DNA of 64,000 nucleotides, from contig VGMU01000001.1 of the NCBI GenBank assembly GCA_016866385.1, forward strand, positions 44,785 to 108,784, in the 5' to 3' direction. The notes below the pieces were generated by a model. It made no database searches and was not told the origin of the DNA. It was given only the letters and a program-made list of their open reading frames with translations. The DNA is from Bacteroidota bacterium (GTDB lineage Bacteria; Bacteroidota; Bacteroidia; Cytophagales; Cyclobacteriaceae). Every line of letters begins with the position of its first letter. Position 1 is the stretch's first letter. The translations under genes were made by a program, and so were the position numbers. Below are positions 1-8,389 of the stretch, in pieces.

Positions 1-9
1 GTAGACCTC

Positions 10-17
10 TACATTTG
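10..17 (+). promoter_or_regulatory. -7 promoter box of tRNA-Gln
   Basis: TACATTTG matches the Bacteroidota -7 consensus TAnnTTTG exactly and lies 38 bases before the tRNA. The -33 element would fall before base 1, so only half of the promoter is visible. The same box form precedes the two other tRNA genes in this window. Confidence 0.5.
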
Positions 18-54
18 TGACACCTTTCGCGGCCCAAGTGGCTTGCCGAAATAC

Positions 55-127
55 TGACCGATGGTGTAACTGGCAACACGTCTGATTTTGGTTCAGAAGA
101 GTCTAGGTTCGAGCCCTAGTCGGTCAA
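55..127 (+). tRNA. tRNA-Gln (anticodon TTG)
   Basis: A full cloverleaf can be drawn. The acceptor arms are TGACCGA (55-61) and TCGGTCA (120-126). The D stem is GTGT/ACAC. The anticodon stem TCTGA/TCAGA encloses loop TTTTGGT with anticodon TTG. The T arm is CTAGG-TTCGAGC-CCTAG. The discriminator base is A127 and CCA is not encoded. A strong terminator follows at once, so this is the last or only gene of its transcript. Confidence 0.96.
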
Positions 128-128
128 C

Positions 129-157
129 AAAAAGACCTCCCCACGGGAGGTCTTTTT
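129..157 (+). terminator. Rho-independent terminator after tRNA-Gln
   Basis: A 13-bp perfect stem (AAAAAGACCTCCC with GGGAGGTCTTTTT) encloses a 3-base loop CAC and ends in a T run. The A run on the 5' side makes it usable from both strands, so it may also stop the minus-strand peptidase transcript that ends at 225. Confidence 0.93.
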
Positions 158-224
158 GTTTGATCTTATTTTTGAAAAATAAAGTAGGAAAATACCATGA
201 GGATTCATGTCCTAGAAAGTGTAT

Positions 225-2945
225 TTACTTATATAAGCCATTAAACAGGAGTTTAAAGGTGCCGTGAGACTGTCCCCTGAAGGTTATTTCAGGCCCAAAA
301 GCATACAAGGTGCCTTTTCCTACCTTAGCTTCGAAGGCAGTTACGCCGTGTTTCAGGTAATGTTGACCCCAAGCCCAGCCACTACGTAAGGGAGGATCAG
401 CTCCAAACCAGGCCAATGGCTTAACTCCTGCACCCAAAGCCTCAGGGCTTAGTCTAAACACAGGACTATTGTTAAATAAAACATCGGCTTTTGCCTCCAT
501 TCCAAAATTGATGGGCGCTGATTGATCTACCTGCATTTCCAAAACGCTTCCAGGGATATAAAACTTTTCTCCACTCAATCCTTTTTCTTTTCCATTCACC
601 ACCTCCACCAAGGCATTGGACACAGGAAGGCCCAAGTGATTGGCTAAGGAGGTAGCAGATCCCACCGTGAGGATTTGACCCCCATTTTCTAGAAATTCCT
701 TCAATTGGGGAATTGATTTTTCAACCGAAAGCCTGCCCAACATGGAGTGGTACTCCGCTGGGATGTCCTCCTTTTTCGGTTGTGCCCCAGCACCATATCC
801 TCCCAAAGCTCCAGGCATGCCTGGCCCAATGAATAGCAGGACATCGTACTTCTGGTTTAAACTGCCTTCATCGATTTCCATGGGAAAAACCTGTGCATAA
901 TCGAAATGAAACTGCTCCAAAATCCATCGCGTCCAACCCGACGGCATAGAACCCCCATAGTAATCGTATAGCCCAATCCGTGCTGGCTTGATTTCCTTTG
1001 CCCCAGCAGGCAATCCTCGCGCTGCCATAGGCATCACTCCATAATTTTTTGCTGCTTCTTCCAGGATCTTTTTACCTCCATTTGGCACATAAAATGAACC
1101 CGCTGGAATAGATCCCGAGGCCGATTGGGTACGGTAAACCTTTACCTTTCCTTTGAGCAAATCATTTACTGCTTTGAAGGTATCGTTGACTCGAGCATCA
1201 AGGAAATAGCCCGATCCAGAAGCAGGTAACACCGAAGACTTAGGAACAAGCAATTGCTCGTAAGGAACAGCTTCAAAAGGCCCCTCGAATCCTTCCAAGA
1301 TTCGATCTACTTCAATCCCCATTTGATAAGCCAGGGTCCAGCCTGCCGCATCGTAAGGACGTACAGGAGGCCCTCCGGGATATAAGAAATCATTGGGATG
1401 GTCTTGAGCTTCAAACATATCCAGGACATGAGGCCTAAATGCCTGGGCCATCTTGACAATATACGATCCCTTGGGATAGGATTTTCCTTGGACAGTAAAG
1501 CCTTCTGTAGCCTGATGCACTTGAATTCCTGATTTAATTAAGGCATTCAAAAACTTAATCGCCGTTGGGAAATCAGCTTGATCCGCCGATAAAATGTATC
1601 CTCTAGGATCTCTATTTTCAGGATTTGCATAGACCGAATCATAAAATGAAAGGGGGATGCCCGAGCGGAAACCGAAATGGGCATCTTCCTCATTTTCAGC
1701 TTCTTTCTTCTTTTGAGTGGCGTCAAATGTGACTTGAATCTCTTGAGCATATTTGGGGTATCTGGTCCAAGTATCGGTATTGCCCCTATCTATGGATTTT
1801 TTACCCATGAGGTAAAAGTTGTAGAGCAACTCGTCTCCATGCCTAACGGCATGGTTAAGTATAGCATAATTCATAGATACCGAATAGTCAATTGAGGTTC
1901 TAAAAGACCATGGCCCCGGTGTGACAGGAAAAGGATTGCCATTGTTAGGAATCAATCTATCTGGCACCAAAGGAATAGAATAGGGTGAAGGATCACCAAC
2001 GATTTCGGTGAGGATACCGATCATGTTATGGTAATAAGGGGTCGTACGCAAGCCACCATTCCACCAGGTAGAAAACACCGAACCGTCAAGTCTTGCATAT
2101 CCTGGCTTTTCTTCCTGGTGCAGGCGATTGATCATGGCTGCTCCTACGGCATCCAAACTGGTGATAATCAAAGGATCGAAGACATGATTAAACGGATCTC
2201 GGTAGGGAGGACCCGCTACTACGGTGCCTGCCGGTCCCGCTTGGTGGTGATTGTATACGATCTGAGGCAACCATTCCAGGTACAATTGCCTAGAGATGTT
2301 GGTAGATTCCTTCATGTTATTCATGTAGAAATCCCTATTGTTGTCATGCCCAATATACTTTTGGTACAAAACAGGAATATTTTTATTCCTTTTGGACATG
2401 TCCTCAGGAAGCATGTACCAGTTGGACATGATTTCCATGCCGTCTGGATTGACATGGACCAACAAGATGATGACCTCATCCAAAATCCGCAAGGTCTCTT
2501 CGTCTTGCCGAGTTGCCAACTGGTAGAGGGTTTCAATAAGCTGCTGCGCACCTACTACCTCATTGGCATGCAATCCCCCATCTATCCATACCAGGGGTTT
2601 GCCTTGCGAGGCCAAAGCTTTGGCTTCTTCCACGCTTACTTCAGCCCGGCCTAATTTCCTAGAGATTTCCTTATAACGCTCCAATTCTGGGAAATTTTTG
2701 GGTGCAGTAATTACCAATAGGGGTTGCTCTCTACCAAATTCCGTTTGCCCAATTGACCTAAATTCCACCCGATCAGAAAGCTCTGCTACCTTTTTAAAAT
2801 AGGCTTCCGTTTGTGTGAAGTTGGCCAACTGATAGGGTGAGCCTATATCAAATCCAAAATGCGCTTTAGGACTAGGAATTTCTTGTGCAAATAAAAACGG
2901 AGGAACTAAAACGAATAAGAGAAGGATAAGGCCAAGTCTTTTCAT
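225..2945 (-). CDS. Secreted M14-family zinc carboxypeptidase
   Basis: A 906-residue exported metallopeptidase. Residues 1-20 are a Sec signal peptide ending FLFA before QEIPSP. The M14 catalytic domain covers about residues 35-350. Zinc ligands are visible as H126-A-N-E129 and a His in YNHHQ (233/234), with the NNRD motif at 202-205 and a likely catalytic Glu in ILTEI (E314). The remaining 550 residues are a family-specific C-terminal part that I cannot assign residue by residue; it contains segments resembling a class I glutamine amidotransferase-like fold (DVLLFIGPG). The family removes C-terminal residues from peptides, and this protein probably degrades peptides in the periplasm or at the cell surface. 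It is transcribed divergently from prs across a 290-base gap. Substrate is unknown. Confidence 0.92.
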   Translation of the reverse strand: MKRLGLILLLFVLVPPFLFAQEIPSPKAHFGFDIGSPYQLANFTQTEAYFKKVAELSDRVEFRSIGQTEFGREQPLLVITAPKNFPELERYKEISRKLGRAEVSVEEAKALASQGKPLVWIDGGLHANEVVGAQQLIETLYQLATRQDEETLRILDEVIILLVHVNPDGMEIMSNWYMLPEDMSKRNKNIPVLYQKYIGHDNNRDFYMNNMKESTNISRQLYLEWLPQIVYNHHQAGPAGTVVAGPPYRDPFNHVFDPLIITSLDAVGAAMINRLHQEEKPGYARLDGSVFSTWWNGGLRTTPYYHNMIGILTEIVGDPSPYSIPLVPDRLIPNNGNPFPVTPGPWSFRTSIDYSVSMNYAILNHAVRHGDELLYNFYLMGKKSIDRGNTDTWTRYPKYAQEIQVTFDATQKKKEAENEEDAHFGFRSGIPLSFYDSVYANPENRDPRGYILSADQADFPTAIKFLNALIKSGIQVHQATEGFTVQGKSYPKGSYIVKMAQAFRPHVLDMFEAQDHPNDFLYPGGPPVRPYDAAGWTLAYQMGIEVDRILEGFEGPFEAVPYEQLLVPKSSVLPASGSGYFLDARVNDTFKAVNDLLKGKVKVYRTQSASGSIPAGSFYVPNGGKKILEEAAKNYGVMPMAARGLPAGAKEIKPARIGLYDYYGGSMPSGWTRWILEQFHFDYAQVFPMEIDEGSLNQKYDVLLFIGPGMPGALGGYGAGAQPKKEDIPAEYHSMLGRLSVEKSIPQLKEFLENGGQILTVGSATSLANHLGLPVSNALVEVVNGKEKGLSGEKFYIPGSVLEMQVDQSAPINFGMEAKADVLFNNSPVFRLSPEALGAGVKPLAWFGADPPLRSGWAWGQHYLKHGVTAFEAKVGKGTLYAFGPEITFRGQSHGTFKLLFNGLYK

Positions 2946-3179
2946 AGGATAGATGGAAGTATAGGAAATCTAAATTACGGTAATGAATAGATAATTCTGG
3001 AAAAAAACATCAAGTGAGAGCAAATTTTACAGGAAAGGAAGATTTCCTAACTAAACTAAATTTACAATCTTCCACAAGCTTTGTTTCCTCTAAAGATTTC
3101 TAAGCCAGTGGATTGCTTCATGAAAAAAGATTTTCGTACTAGCCCCTAGCCGAACGCTTTCACCTTACCTCAAAATCAT

Positions 3180-3187
3180 TACTTTTG
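3180..3187 (+). promoter_or_regulatory. Probable -7 promoter box of prs
   Basis: TACTTTTG matches TAnnTTTG exactly, 48 bases before the prs start. No convincing TTG -33 element lies 19-21 bases upstream, so the assignment rests on the -7 box alone. Confidence 0.45.
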
Positions 3188-3235
3188 TTTACCGGTCTTT
3201 CCAAAACACCTCCCACTAACCTATCCCTTTGACCT

Positions 3236-4162
3236 ATGTCTGAAGTAAAAATCTTTGCTGGCTCCAATAGCATAGAGTTGGCTCAAAAAATCTCCAAGAG
3301 CTACGGCAAAAAACTAGGCGACCTTACCCTTTCTCGATTTAGCGACGGGGAAATGTCCCCTAGCTTTGATGAATCTATCCGAGGATGTACGGTATTTATC
3401 ATTCAGAGCACCAATCCTCCCAGCGACAATTTGCTAGAACTCTGTTTGATGATCGATGCAGCCAAAAGAGCTAGTGCATACAAGGTTTGTGCAGTAATTC
3501 CTTACTTTGGCTATGCCCGACAAGACCGAAAGGACAGACCCAGGGTGTCTATTGCCGCCAAACTAATTGCCAACATGCTGACTTCTGCTGGGGCAGATCG
3601 GGTGATTGCCTGCGACCTACATGCGGGACAAATTCAAGGTTTTTTTGATATACCATTGGATCATTTGAATGGATCTGCTATATTTGCGCCCTATTTGAGT
3701 TCGCTTAGGCTTCCAGAAATGATCTTCGCGGCTCCCGATGTAGGAGGAGTAGCTAGAGCTAGATCCTTTGCCAAGCACTTTGAAGTAGAAATGGTCGTCT
3801 GTGATAAGCACAGAAAAAGAGCCAACGAGATTGCCTCCATGCAAGTGATTGGAGATGTAGAAGGAAAGGATGTTGTTCTCGTGGATGATTTGGTAGATAC
3901 GGCTGGCACCTTATGCAAAGCTGCACAAATCATTCTTGAAAAAGGAGCTAATTCTGTAAGGGCCGTCGTGACCCACGGGGTACTTTCAGGAAAAGCCTAT
4001 GAAAATATTGAAAATTCTGTTTTGGAAGAATTGGTTATCACCGATACCATCCCTTTAAAGCAGCAATCTTCAAAAATTAGGGTATTGAGTGTAGGAGAAT
4101 TGTTTAGCAAAGCTATTCATGCCGTCACGGGCAACACCTCCATCAGTTCTCTTTTTATCTAG
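3236..4162 (+). CDS. prs: Ribose-phosphate pyrophosphokinase (PRPP synthetase)
   Basis: The enzyme transfers pyrophosphate from ATP to ribose-5-phosphate to make PRPP for nucleotide, histidine and NAD synthesis in the cytoplasm. The 308-residue length is typical of class I enzymes. Visible motifs are the flexible loop YARQDRK (93-99), the metal/ATP region DLHAGQIQGFF (127-137), KHR (191-193), and the PRPP-binding loop VVLVDDLVDTAGTL (213-226). The ATG is preceded by an AT-rich leader and a TACTTTTG box. rplY follows after 24 bases with no terminator between, so the two are probably cotranscribed, the usual prs-ctc pairing in bacteria. Confidence 0.98.
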   Translation: MSEVKIFAGSNSIELAQKISKSYGKKLGDLTLSRFSDGEMSPSFDESIRGCTVFIIQSTNPPSDNLLELCLMIDAAKRASAYKVCAVIPYFGYARQDRKDRPRVSIAAKLIANMLTSAGADRVIACDLHAGQIQGFFDIPLDHLNGSAIFAPYLSSLRLPEMIFAAPDVGGVARARSFAKHFEVEMVVCDKHRKRANEIASMQVIGDVEGKDVVLVDDLVDTAGTLCKAAQIILEKGANSVRAVVTHGVLSGKAYENIENSVLEELVITDTIPLKQQSSKIRVLSVGELFSKAIHAVTGNTSISSLFI

Positions 4163-4186
4163 AACCAATTTTAAATACACATATAC

Positions 4187-4759
4187 ATGAAAACACTAGA
4201 GATTATAGGGTTTAAAAGAGCAAATCTCGACAGTGCTGCTTTGAATGAAATCAGAGATGCCGGCAATGTTCCCTGCGTGGTTTACGGTCCAGGTATTCCT
4301 GAGCAAATTCATTTCTATTCCCCAGCCATCCTTTTCAGAAATTTGATTTATACTCCAGAAGTTCACCTGGTAGAATTAAACATAGAAGGAAAAATCGTAA
4401 AAGCGGTTCTTAAAGAAGCGCAGTTTCACCCGGTAAGCGATGTACTGCTTCATGCGGACTTCATGGCATATACCGAAGACAAGGCCATCAAATTTGAAAT
4501 TCCAGTTAAAATTGAAGGAAGCTCTCCTGGACTAGCCCAAGGGGGTAAGTTGGAGTTTAAGACCAGAAAATTGAAAGTAAAAGGTACTGCCAAGTCCCTT
4601 CCTGACTACATCACAGTAGATATCAGTACCCTTGATTTGGGTAAATCATTTAAAGTAGGTGAGTTGAAGCCTCAAGGATTTGAAATCCTCACCTCTCCCA
4701 ACGTAACCATCGTTACCGTGGGAATTCCAAGAGCTCTCCGTGGAAAGAAGGCGGAATAA
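4187..4759 (+). CDS. rplY: 50S ribosomal protein L25 / general stress protein Ctc
   Basis: A 190-residue long-form L25 (CTC) protein. The N-terminal L25 beta-barrel (about 1-95) binds 5S rRNA; recognisable features are the N-terminal MKTLEIIGFKR strand, the GNVPCVVYGPG loop and the FHPVSDVLLHADF strand. The C-terminal TL5/CTC domain (about 100-185) is also present. It lies 24 bases after prs, which is the conserved prs-ctc arrangement, and is followed by a strong terminator at 4781-4810. Identification rests on both motif and context. Confidence 0.96.
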   Translation: MKTLEIIGFKRANLDSAALNEIRDAGNVPCVVYGPGIPEQIHFYSPAILFRNLIYTPEVHLVELNIEGKIVKAVLKEAQFHPVSDVLLHADFMAYTEDKAIKFEIPVKIEGSSPGLAQGGKLEFKTRKLKVKGTAKSLPDYITVDISTLDLGKSFKVGELKPQGFEILTSPNVTIVTVGIPRALRGKKAE

Positions 4760-4780
4760 TCTTAGAGGATATCTCATACA

Positions 4781-4810
4781 AATCCTGCTCTTTACCGAGC
4801 AGGATTTTTT
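4781..4810 (+). terminator. Terminator of the prs-rplY operon
   Basis: A perfect 10-bp stem AATCCTGCTC/GAGCAGGATT has loop TTTACC and is followed by a T run. It separates rplY from pth. Confidence 0.92.
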
Positions 4811-4817
4811 ATTTTTG
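4810..4817 (+). promoter_or_regulatory. Possible -7 promoter box of pth
   Basis: TATTTTTG fits TAnnTTTG and begins in the T tract of the preceding terminator, 20 bases before the pth ATG. The expected -33 position falls inside the terminator stem and shows no TTG, so confidence is modest. If used, the leader would be only about 15 nt. Confidence 0.35.
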
Positions 4818-4837
4818 TACCAGTCAACTAAGATCTC

Positions 4838-5398
4838 ATGAATTACCTGCTGGTAGGTTTGGGGAATATTGGTCCCGCCTACGAACTCACACGTCACAAC
4901 ATTGGTTTCCTTACCCTTGACCGATTGGCAGACCAACAGGGTATTTTATGGAAAAGTGAGCGCCTAGCTTTTAAAACAGAATTTAAGCATAAAGGGAGGA
5001 GCATTCACCTGATCAAGCCTACCACTTTTATGAACCTGAGTGGGAAAGCTGTCAACTACTGGATGCAGGCCCTGCGTATTCCCAAAGAAAATGTGCTTGT
5101 GATTGTAGATGACGTGGCATTGCCCTTTGAAAAATTGAGGATGCGGCCCAAGGGAAGTTCGGCTGGGCATAATGGGTTAAAAAATATCGAAGAGCTTTGC
5201 GGCGGACAAGATTACCCAAGGCTAAGGATGGGAATTGGAGATCATTATCCCAAAGGAGGTCAGGTAAACTATGTGTTGGGAAAGTTTACTCCAGAAGAAT
5301 TTGAAGCTCTTCCCCAGGTTATGGATAAAGCCATAGACATGACACTAGCTTTTTGTACCCAAGGGATAGCTCCTACCATGACCCAGTACAACGATTGA
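4838..5398 (+). CDS. pth: Peptidyl-tRNA hydrolase
   Basis: The enzyme cleaves the ester bond of peptidyl-tRNA released prematurely from ribosomes and so recycles tRNA. The 186-residue length matches the bacterial Pth family. Key residues are visible: N10 in VGLGN, catalytic H20 in TRHNIGF, N66 in TTFMNLSGK, the DD pair at 91-92 in VIVDDVALP, and N112 in GSSAGHNGLK. It begins 28 bases after the terminator of the prs-rplY unit and so probably has its own promoter. The downstream neighbour is the metZ riboswitch leader. Confidence 0.97.
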   Translation: MNYLLVGLGNIGPAYELTRHNIGFLTLDRLADQQGILWKSERLAFKTEFKHKGRSIHLIKPTTFMNLSGKAVNYWMQALRIPKENVLVIVDDVALPFEKLRMRPKGSSAGHNGLKNIEELCGGQDYPRLRMGIGDHYPKGGQVNYVLGKFTPEEFEALPQVMDKAIDMTLAFCTQGIAPTMTQYND

Positions 5399-5410
5399 TT
5401 TCCATTGGGA

Positions 5411-5442
5411 TTTGGAATTGACGCAGCCAACTTATTTCTTTG
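5411..5442 (+). promoter_or_regulatory. Promoter of the metZ riboswitch transcript
   Basis: TTTG (5411-5414), a 20-base spacer, then TTTCTTTG (5435-5442) fit the Bacteroidota TTTG-N20-TAnnTTTG pattern with one mismatch in the -7 box (T for A). It would start transcription just before the riboswitch. Confidence 0.5.
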
Positions 5443-5468
5443 TACTCGATCTAACACACTGATTTTAT

Positions 5469-5582
5469 AAAGAAGAGGCGAGAGACTAGGCTCCCTGACC
5501 CTCTGGCAACCCTCCCCCTTGGGGAGTAAGGTGCCAAATCCTACCCGAGGCGGGAACTATAAATGGAAGACACCTCTCTACC
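5469..5582 (+). ncRNA. SAM-I (S-box) riboswitch
   Basis: The leader carries the SAM-I aptamer signature: a GAGAGACTAGG segment, CTGGCAACC closing the kink-turn region, a P3 hairpin CTCCCC-CTT-GGGGAG, the GGTGCCAAATCC core strand and a short CCC/GGG P4 hairpin. The closing P1 pairing is AGAGG near the start with CCTCT near the end. Binding of S-adenosylmethionine would lower expression of the sulfhydrylase gene that starts 82 bases downstream. Helix boundaries are read by eye. Confidence 0.88.
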
Positions 5583-5595
5583 AGTTTGATGTTTC

Positions 5596-5625
5596 TTTTC
5601 CCTTCTCCGGAAAATTTTCTTTTTC
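5596..5625 (+). terminator. Possible riboswitch-controlled terminator
   Basis: A short hairpin TTTTCC/GGAAAA (5596-5601 with 5609-5614) is followed by TTTTCTTTTT. It sits between the SAM aptamer and the metZ start, where an expression platform is expected. The stem is only 6 bp, so translational control without a terminator remains possible. Confidence 0.35.
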
Positions 5626-5664
5626 ATCAGGTAGTCTTGGATAAAAGCTAAACAACCCCTTGCC

Positions 5665-6837
5665 ATGCCTCATTTCGAAACCGACGCCATTCGCATCCAA
5701 CAACGGTCCAACCAAAGGGAACATGCTACTGCATTGTACCTAAGTTCAAGCTTTACTTTTGAATCAGCAGAAGAGGCACGAGCCATGTTTGCAGATGAAA
5801 TCCCAGGCAATATCTATTCTAGGTATTCCAATCCTAATACCGCAGAACTAATAGAAAAAGTATGTGCGGCAGAAGGTACGGAGGGAGGCATTGCTACCGC
5901 CTCGGGGATGGCTGCCATGTTTGGGAGTATTGCTTCTTTACTGCAACAGGGGGACCATATCTTGGCCTCGAGGTCCTTGTTTGGCTCTACCCATCAGCTG
6001 CTGACGCGCGTATTTCCTAAGTGGGGAATTAGCTCTACGTATGGGGATATTTCCGATTACAAAAACTGGGAAAAACTCGTACAGCCCAATACCAAAATGC
6101 TTTTTTTAGAAACCCCCTCAAATCCAGGCTTAGAAATTATTGACTTGGAATGGGCTGGAGAATTTGCAAAAGCCCACGGTTTAATTTTGGTAGTCGATAA
6201 CTGTTTTGCCACCCCTTACCTGCAGCAGCCCGCCAAATGGGGGGCTCACCTGGTCACCCACAGCGCCACCAAATACATGGATGGACAGGGTCGTGTCTTA
6301 GGAGGATTGATTCTTGGAAAAAAAGAACTCATACAGGAGGTGCAATTTTTCACCCGGCATACAGGCCCATCCCTATCCCCGTTCAATGCCTGGATCCTTT
6401 CCAAAAGCTTGGAGACCCTAGCGATAAGAATGGATAGACATTGTGAAAGTGCCCTCACCCTAGCTCAAACCTTGGAAGGACATCCCGAAATAGAACGGGT
6501 GAAATATCCATTTTTAAAATCCCATCCCCAGCACGAATTGGCTCTTAAGCAAATGAAAGCAGGAGGAGGAATCTTGACCCTAAGCCTAAAAGGAGGCCTA
6601 GCACGAGCACAACGCTTTATCGATCAGCTACAGATGATCTCTGTTACTCCCAATCTGGGAGACAGTCGAAGTATCGTCACCCATCCGGCTTCTACTACAC
6701 ATAGCAAATTGACCCAAGAGGAAAGGCAAAGAGTAGGCATTTCGGATGGATTGGTTAGAATTTCTGTAGGATTAGAACATCCCGAGGATATCCTCCAAGA
6801 CATCCTTCTGGCAATAGAGTCTTCTACTAAAGCCTAA
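5665..6837 (+). CDS. metZ: O-succinylhomoserine sulfhydrylase (Cys/Met PLP enzyme)
   Basis: A PLP-dependent enzyme of the Cys/Met metabolism family, 390 residues. It most likely condenses O-succinylhomoserine (or O-acetylhomoserine) with sulfide to give homocysteine for methionine synthesis. The PLP lysine is K203 in THSATKYMDGQG. YSRYSNPN (51-58) and TASGMAAM (78-85) are the conserved N-terminal and phosphate-binding segments, and D178 in VVDNCFATP contacts the pyridine nitrogen. The KYMDGQGR form of the lysine motif is the one I associate with MetZ. The upstream SAM riboswitch independently supports a methionine role. It runs into a convergent gene with a single base between stop codons and no terminator. 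Confidence 0.93.
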   Translation: MPHFETDAIRIQQRSNQREHATALYLSSSFTFESAEEARAMFADEIPGNIYSRYSNPNTAELIEKVCAAEGTEGGIATASGMAAMFGSIASLLQQGDHILASRSLFGSTHQLLTRVFPKWGISSTYGDISDYKNWEKLVQPNTKMLFLETPSNPGLEIIDLEWAGEFAKAHGLILVVDNCFATPYLQQPAKWGAHLVTHSATKYMDGQGRVLGGLILGKKELIQEVQFFTRHTGPSLSPFNAWILSKSLETLAIRMDRHCESALTLAQTLEGHPEIERVKYPFLKSHPQHELALKQMKAGGGILTLSLKGGLARAQRFIDQLQMISVTPNLGDSRSIVTHPASTTHSKLTQEERQRVGISDGLVRISVGLEHPEDILQDILLAIESSTKA

Positions 6838-6838
6838 A

Positions 6839-8377
6839 TTATGGCTTCAGGGTATTTCTAAAGATAATAAAGGGCTTCCAACGCTCTTTAGGTGCCTGGT
6901 AGAGCTGATCAAAAGCAAATGCGCCTACCACCACATCTTGGTCTCCATCTAGGTCCAAATCCCCCTGAGTAAGGGTCAGCCAATGTCCATCTACCTGCTT
7001 ATCCAGGGAAAAAGGTGTAAATGCTAAGGACTTCGTCTGCTTAAAAAAGAGCAAATTTTGGCTAGGGACTTGGTTTTTGTCTGGAAAAAAAGAAATGACA
7101 AATAGGTCCTTTTTCCCATCCTGATCAAAATCTCCAAGTTCTAATCCGCTTGCTCCATGCATGGGGTAAAACCAGGCTTCCTCAAATGCGCCCTCCGTAG
7201 TGGAAGTGAAAATATGAACGCCATGGTATTTTTTTAAGATTTGACTTTGATCTGCGTTGTCCCCATTGACCAAAATAATTTCTTTTTTTCCATCTCCATC
7301 CATATCTTCCCAACGAAAATCACTAGAACCAAAAGCGGGATGAAAGGCCAAAAGTTGCTTCTCCTTAAATTTGCCATCTCCCTGATTATAAAAAAGTAAG
7401 AGTGCTTCCTTTGCTTGCGTCATCAAGGTCAGGATATCCAAATCCCCATCTTGGTCATAGTCTACCGCCAAGGACCTTCTAGCACCTGGCTCATTTTTTA
7501 AGATCACTTCCTTCCATCCCTTGCCTTCGCTGAGAAACAAGCTGAGTTTTCCCAAATGGTTTCCAAATTGAGAGACCACGTAATCTCGCTTCCCATCCAG
7601 GTTCCAATCCCCTACCTCCATATCCACCGGACGCATGAGTCGATCCAATACAGGCAGATCCTTCCAGCGCTTTGTGTCCCTAGAAAAATGTGAAAGAATA
7701 CCTAAAGAATCGTTGGCGGGATCCATCAATCCCATGGCAAGTAAGTCAAAGGAGCGATCGGAATTCCAATGTAGATCTACCGGTGCTACAGCAGTGGGTA
7801 AGGAATCTATTGTGGCAAATCCTTTCTTGGAATCCAGCCAAAACAATGCTTTAAATCTGTGTCCTACGAGTAGATCTCCCGACTGGGGATGTATGGTCAA
7901 TAGGGTAGTTAAGCTGGAGCGAACCTTAGGAAATTCAGGAATTTCCAATTTAAATCCAGGAATTCCCAATTGAGGAGTTTGTTTTGGGTCCTGGGGTAAG
8001 GGGGATTCCGGTGCATTCTCCAAGTAATAGGCCTCCAATTTCTGCCAATTCTCCCTCGTGATGTACGGGGTTTTGGAATAAATCCCGTCTGGCACCCCTT
8101 CGTCTTCAGGGAGGGTAGATCCAAAATCTTCCTCCAAGTAAAGTCCCATCCGCTTCCTCATATCAGGAAGCACCTTGGCCCAGGTAGCCTTATTCAAAAT
8201 ATCTGGAGAAGGCATCAAGTGACATGCCGCACAGTATCCCTTGGCCAATTGTTCGCCCGAGAGATCTAGATCGGATTGGGACAGCTGGTACAAGCTGGGA
8301 GGAGGCTGCTTTCGCTCAGCTATAGGTTGACAAGCGAATAAAAAAATCATGAACACAAGAAAGAATCCCCAATGCAT
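6839..8377 (-). CDS. Cytochrome c / FG-GAP repeat lipoprotein
   Basis: A 512-residue predicted lipoprotein: the N-terminal hydrophobic segment ends IFLFAC with the lipobox cysteine at C16. A single haem c attachment motif C49-A-A-C52-H53 follows in the sequence KGYCAACHLMP. Residues from about 200 onward hold five FG-GAP/VCBS calcium-loop repeats, each with a D-x-D-x-D-G core (DWNLDGKRD, DYDQDGDLD, DMDGDGKKE, DFDQDGKKD, DLDLDGDQD), which suggests a beta-propeller. This combination suggests an outer-membrane or periplasmic electron carrier on an integrin-like propeller. The partner is unknown. It is a single gene: metZ converges on it with 1 base between, and cutC lies upstream in the same direction after 12 bases. 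cutC and the asparaginase could therefore be cotranscribed with it. Confidence 0.85.
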   Translation of the reverse strand: MHWGFFLVFMIFLFACQPIAERKQPPPSLYQLSQSDLDLSGEQLAKGYCAACHLMPSPDILNKATWAKVLPDMRKRMGLYLEEDFGSTLPEDEGVPDGIYSKTPYITRENWQKLEAYYLENAPESPLPQDPKQTPQLGIPGFKLEIPEFPKVRSSLTTLLTIHPQSGDLLVGHRFKALFWLDSKKGFATIDSLPTAVAPVDLHWNSDRSFDLLAMGLMDPANDSLGILSHFSRDTKRWKDLPVLDRLMRPVDMEVGDWNLDGKRDYVVSQFGNHLGKLSLFLSEGKGWKEVILKNEPGARRSLAVDYDQDGDLDILTLMTQAKEALLLFYNQGDGKFKEKQLLAFHPAFGSSDFRWEDMDGDGKKEIILVNGDNADQSQILKKYHGVHIFTSTTEGAFEEAWFYPMHGASGLELGDFDQDGKKDLFVISFFPDKNQVPSQNLLFFKQTKSLAFTPFSLDKQVDGHWLTLTQGDLDLDGDQDVVVGAFAFDQLYQAPKERWKPFIIFRNTLKP

Positions 8378-8389
8378 TCACATAATCCT

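Noticed and set aside
1..57. Open frame on the plus strand ending in TGA at 55-57
   Set aside because: Only 18 codons are in the window, it would end inside the tRNA acceptor arm, and a -7 promoter box lies in it. No family resemblance.
2028..2654. 208-codon plus-strand frame inside the M14 peptidase gene
   Set aside because: Lies fully opposite a well-supported gene and shows no family features.
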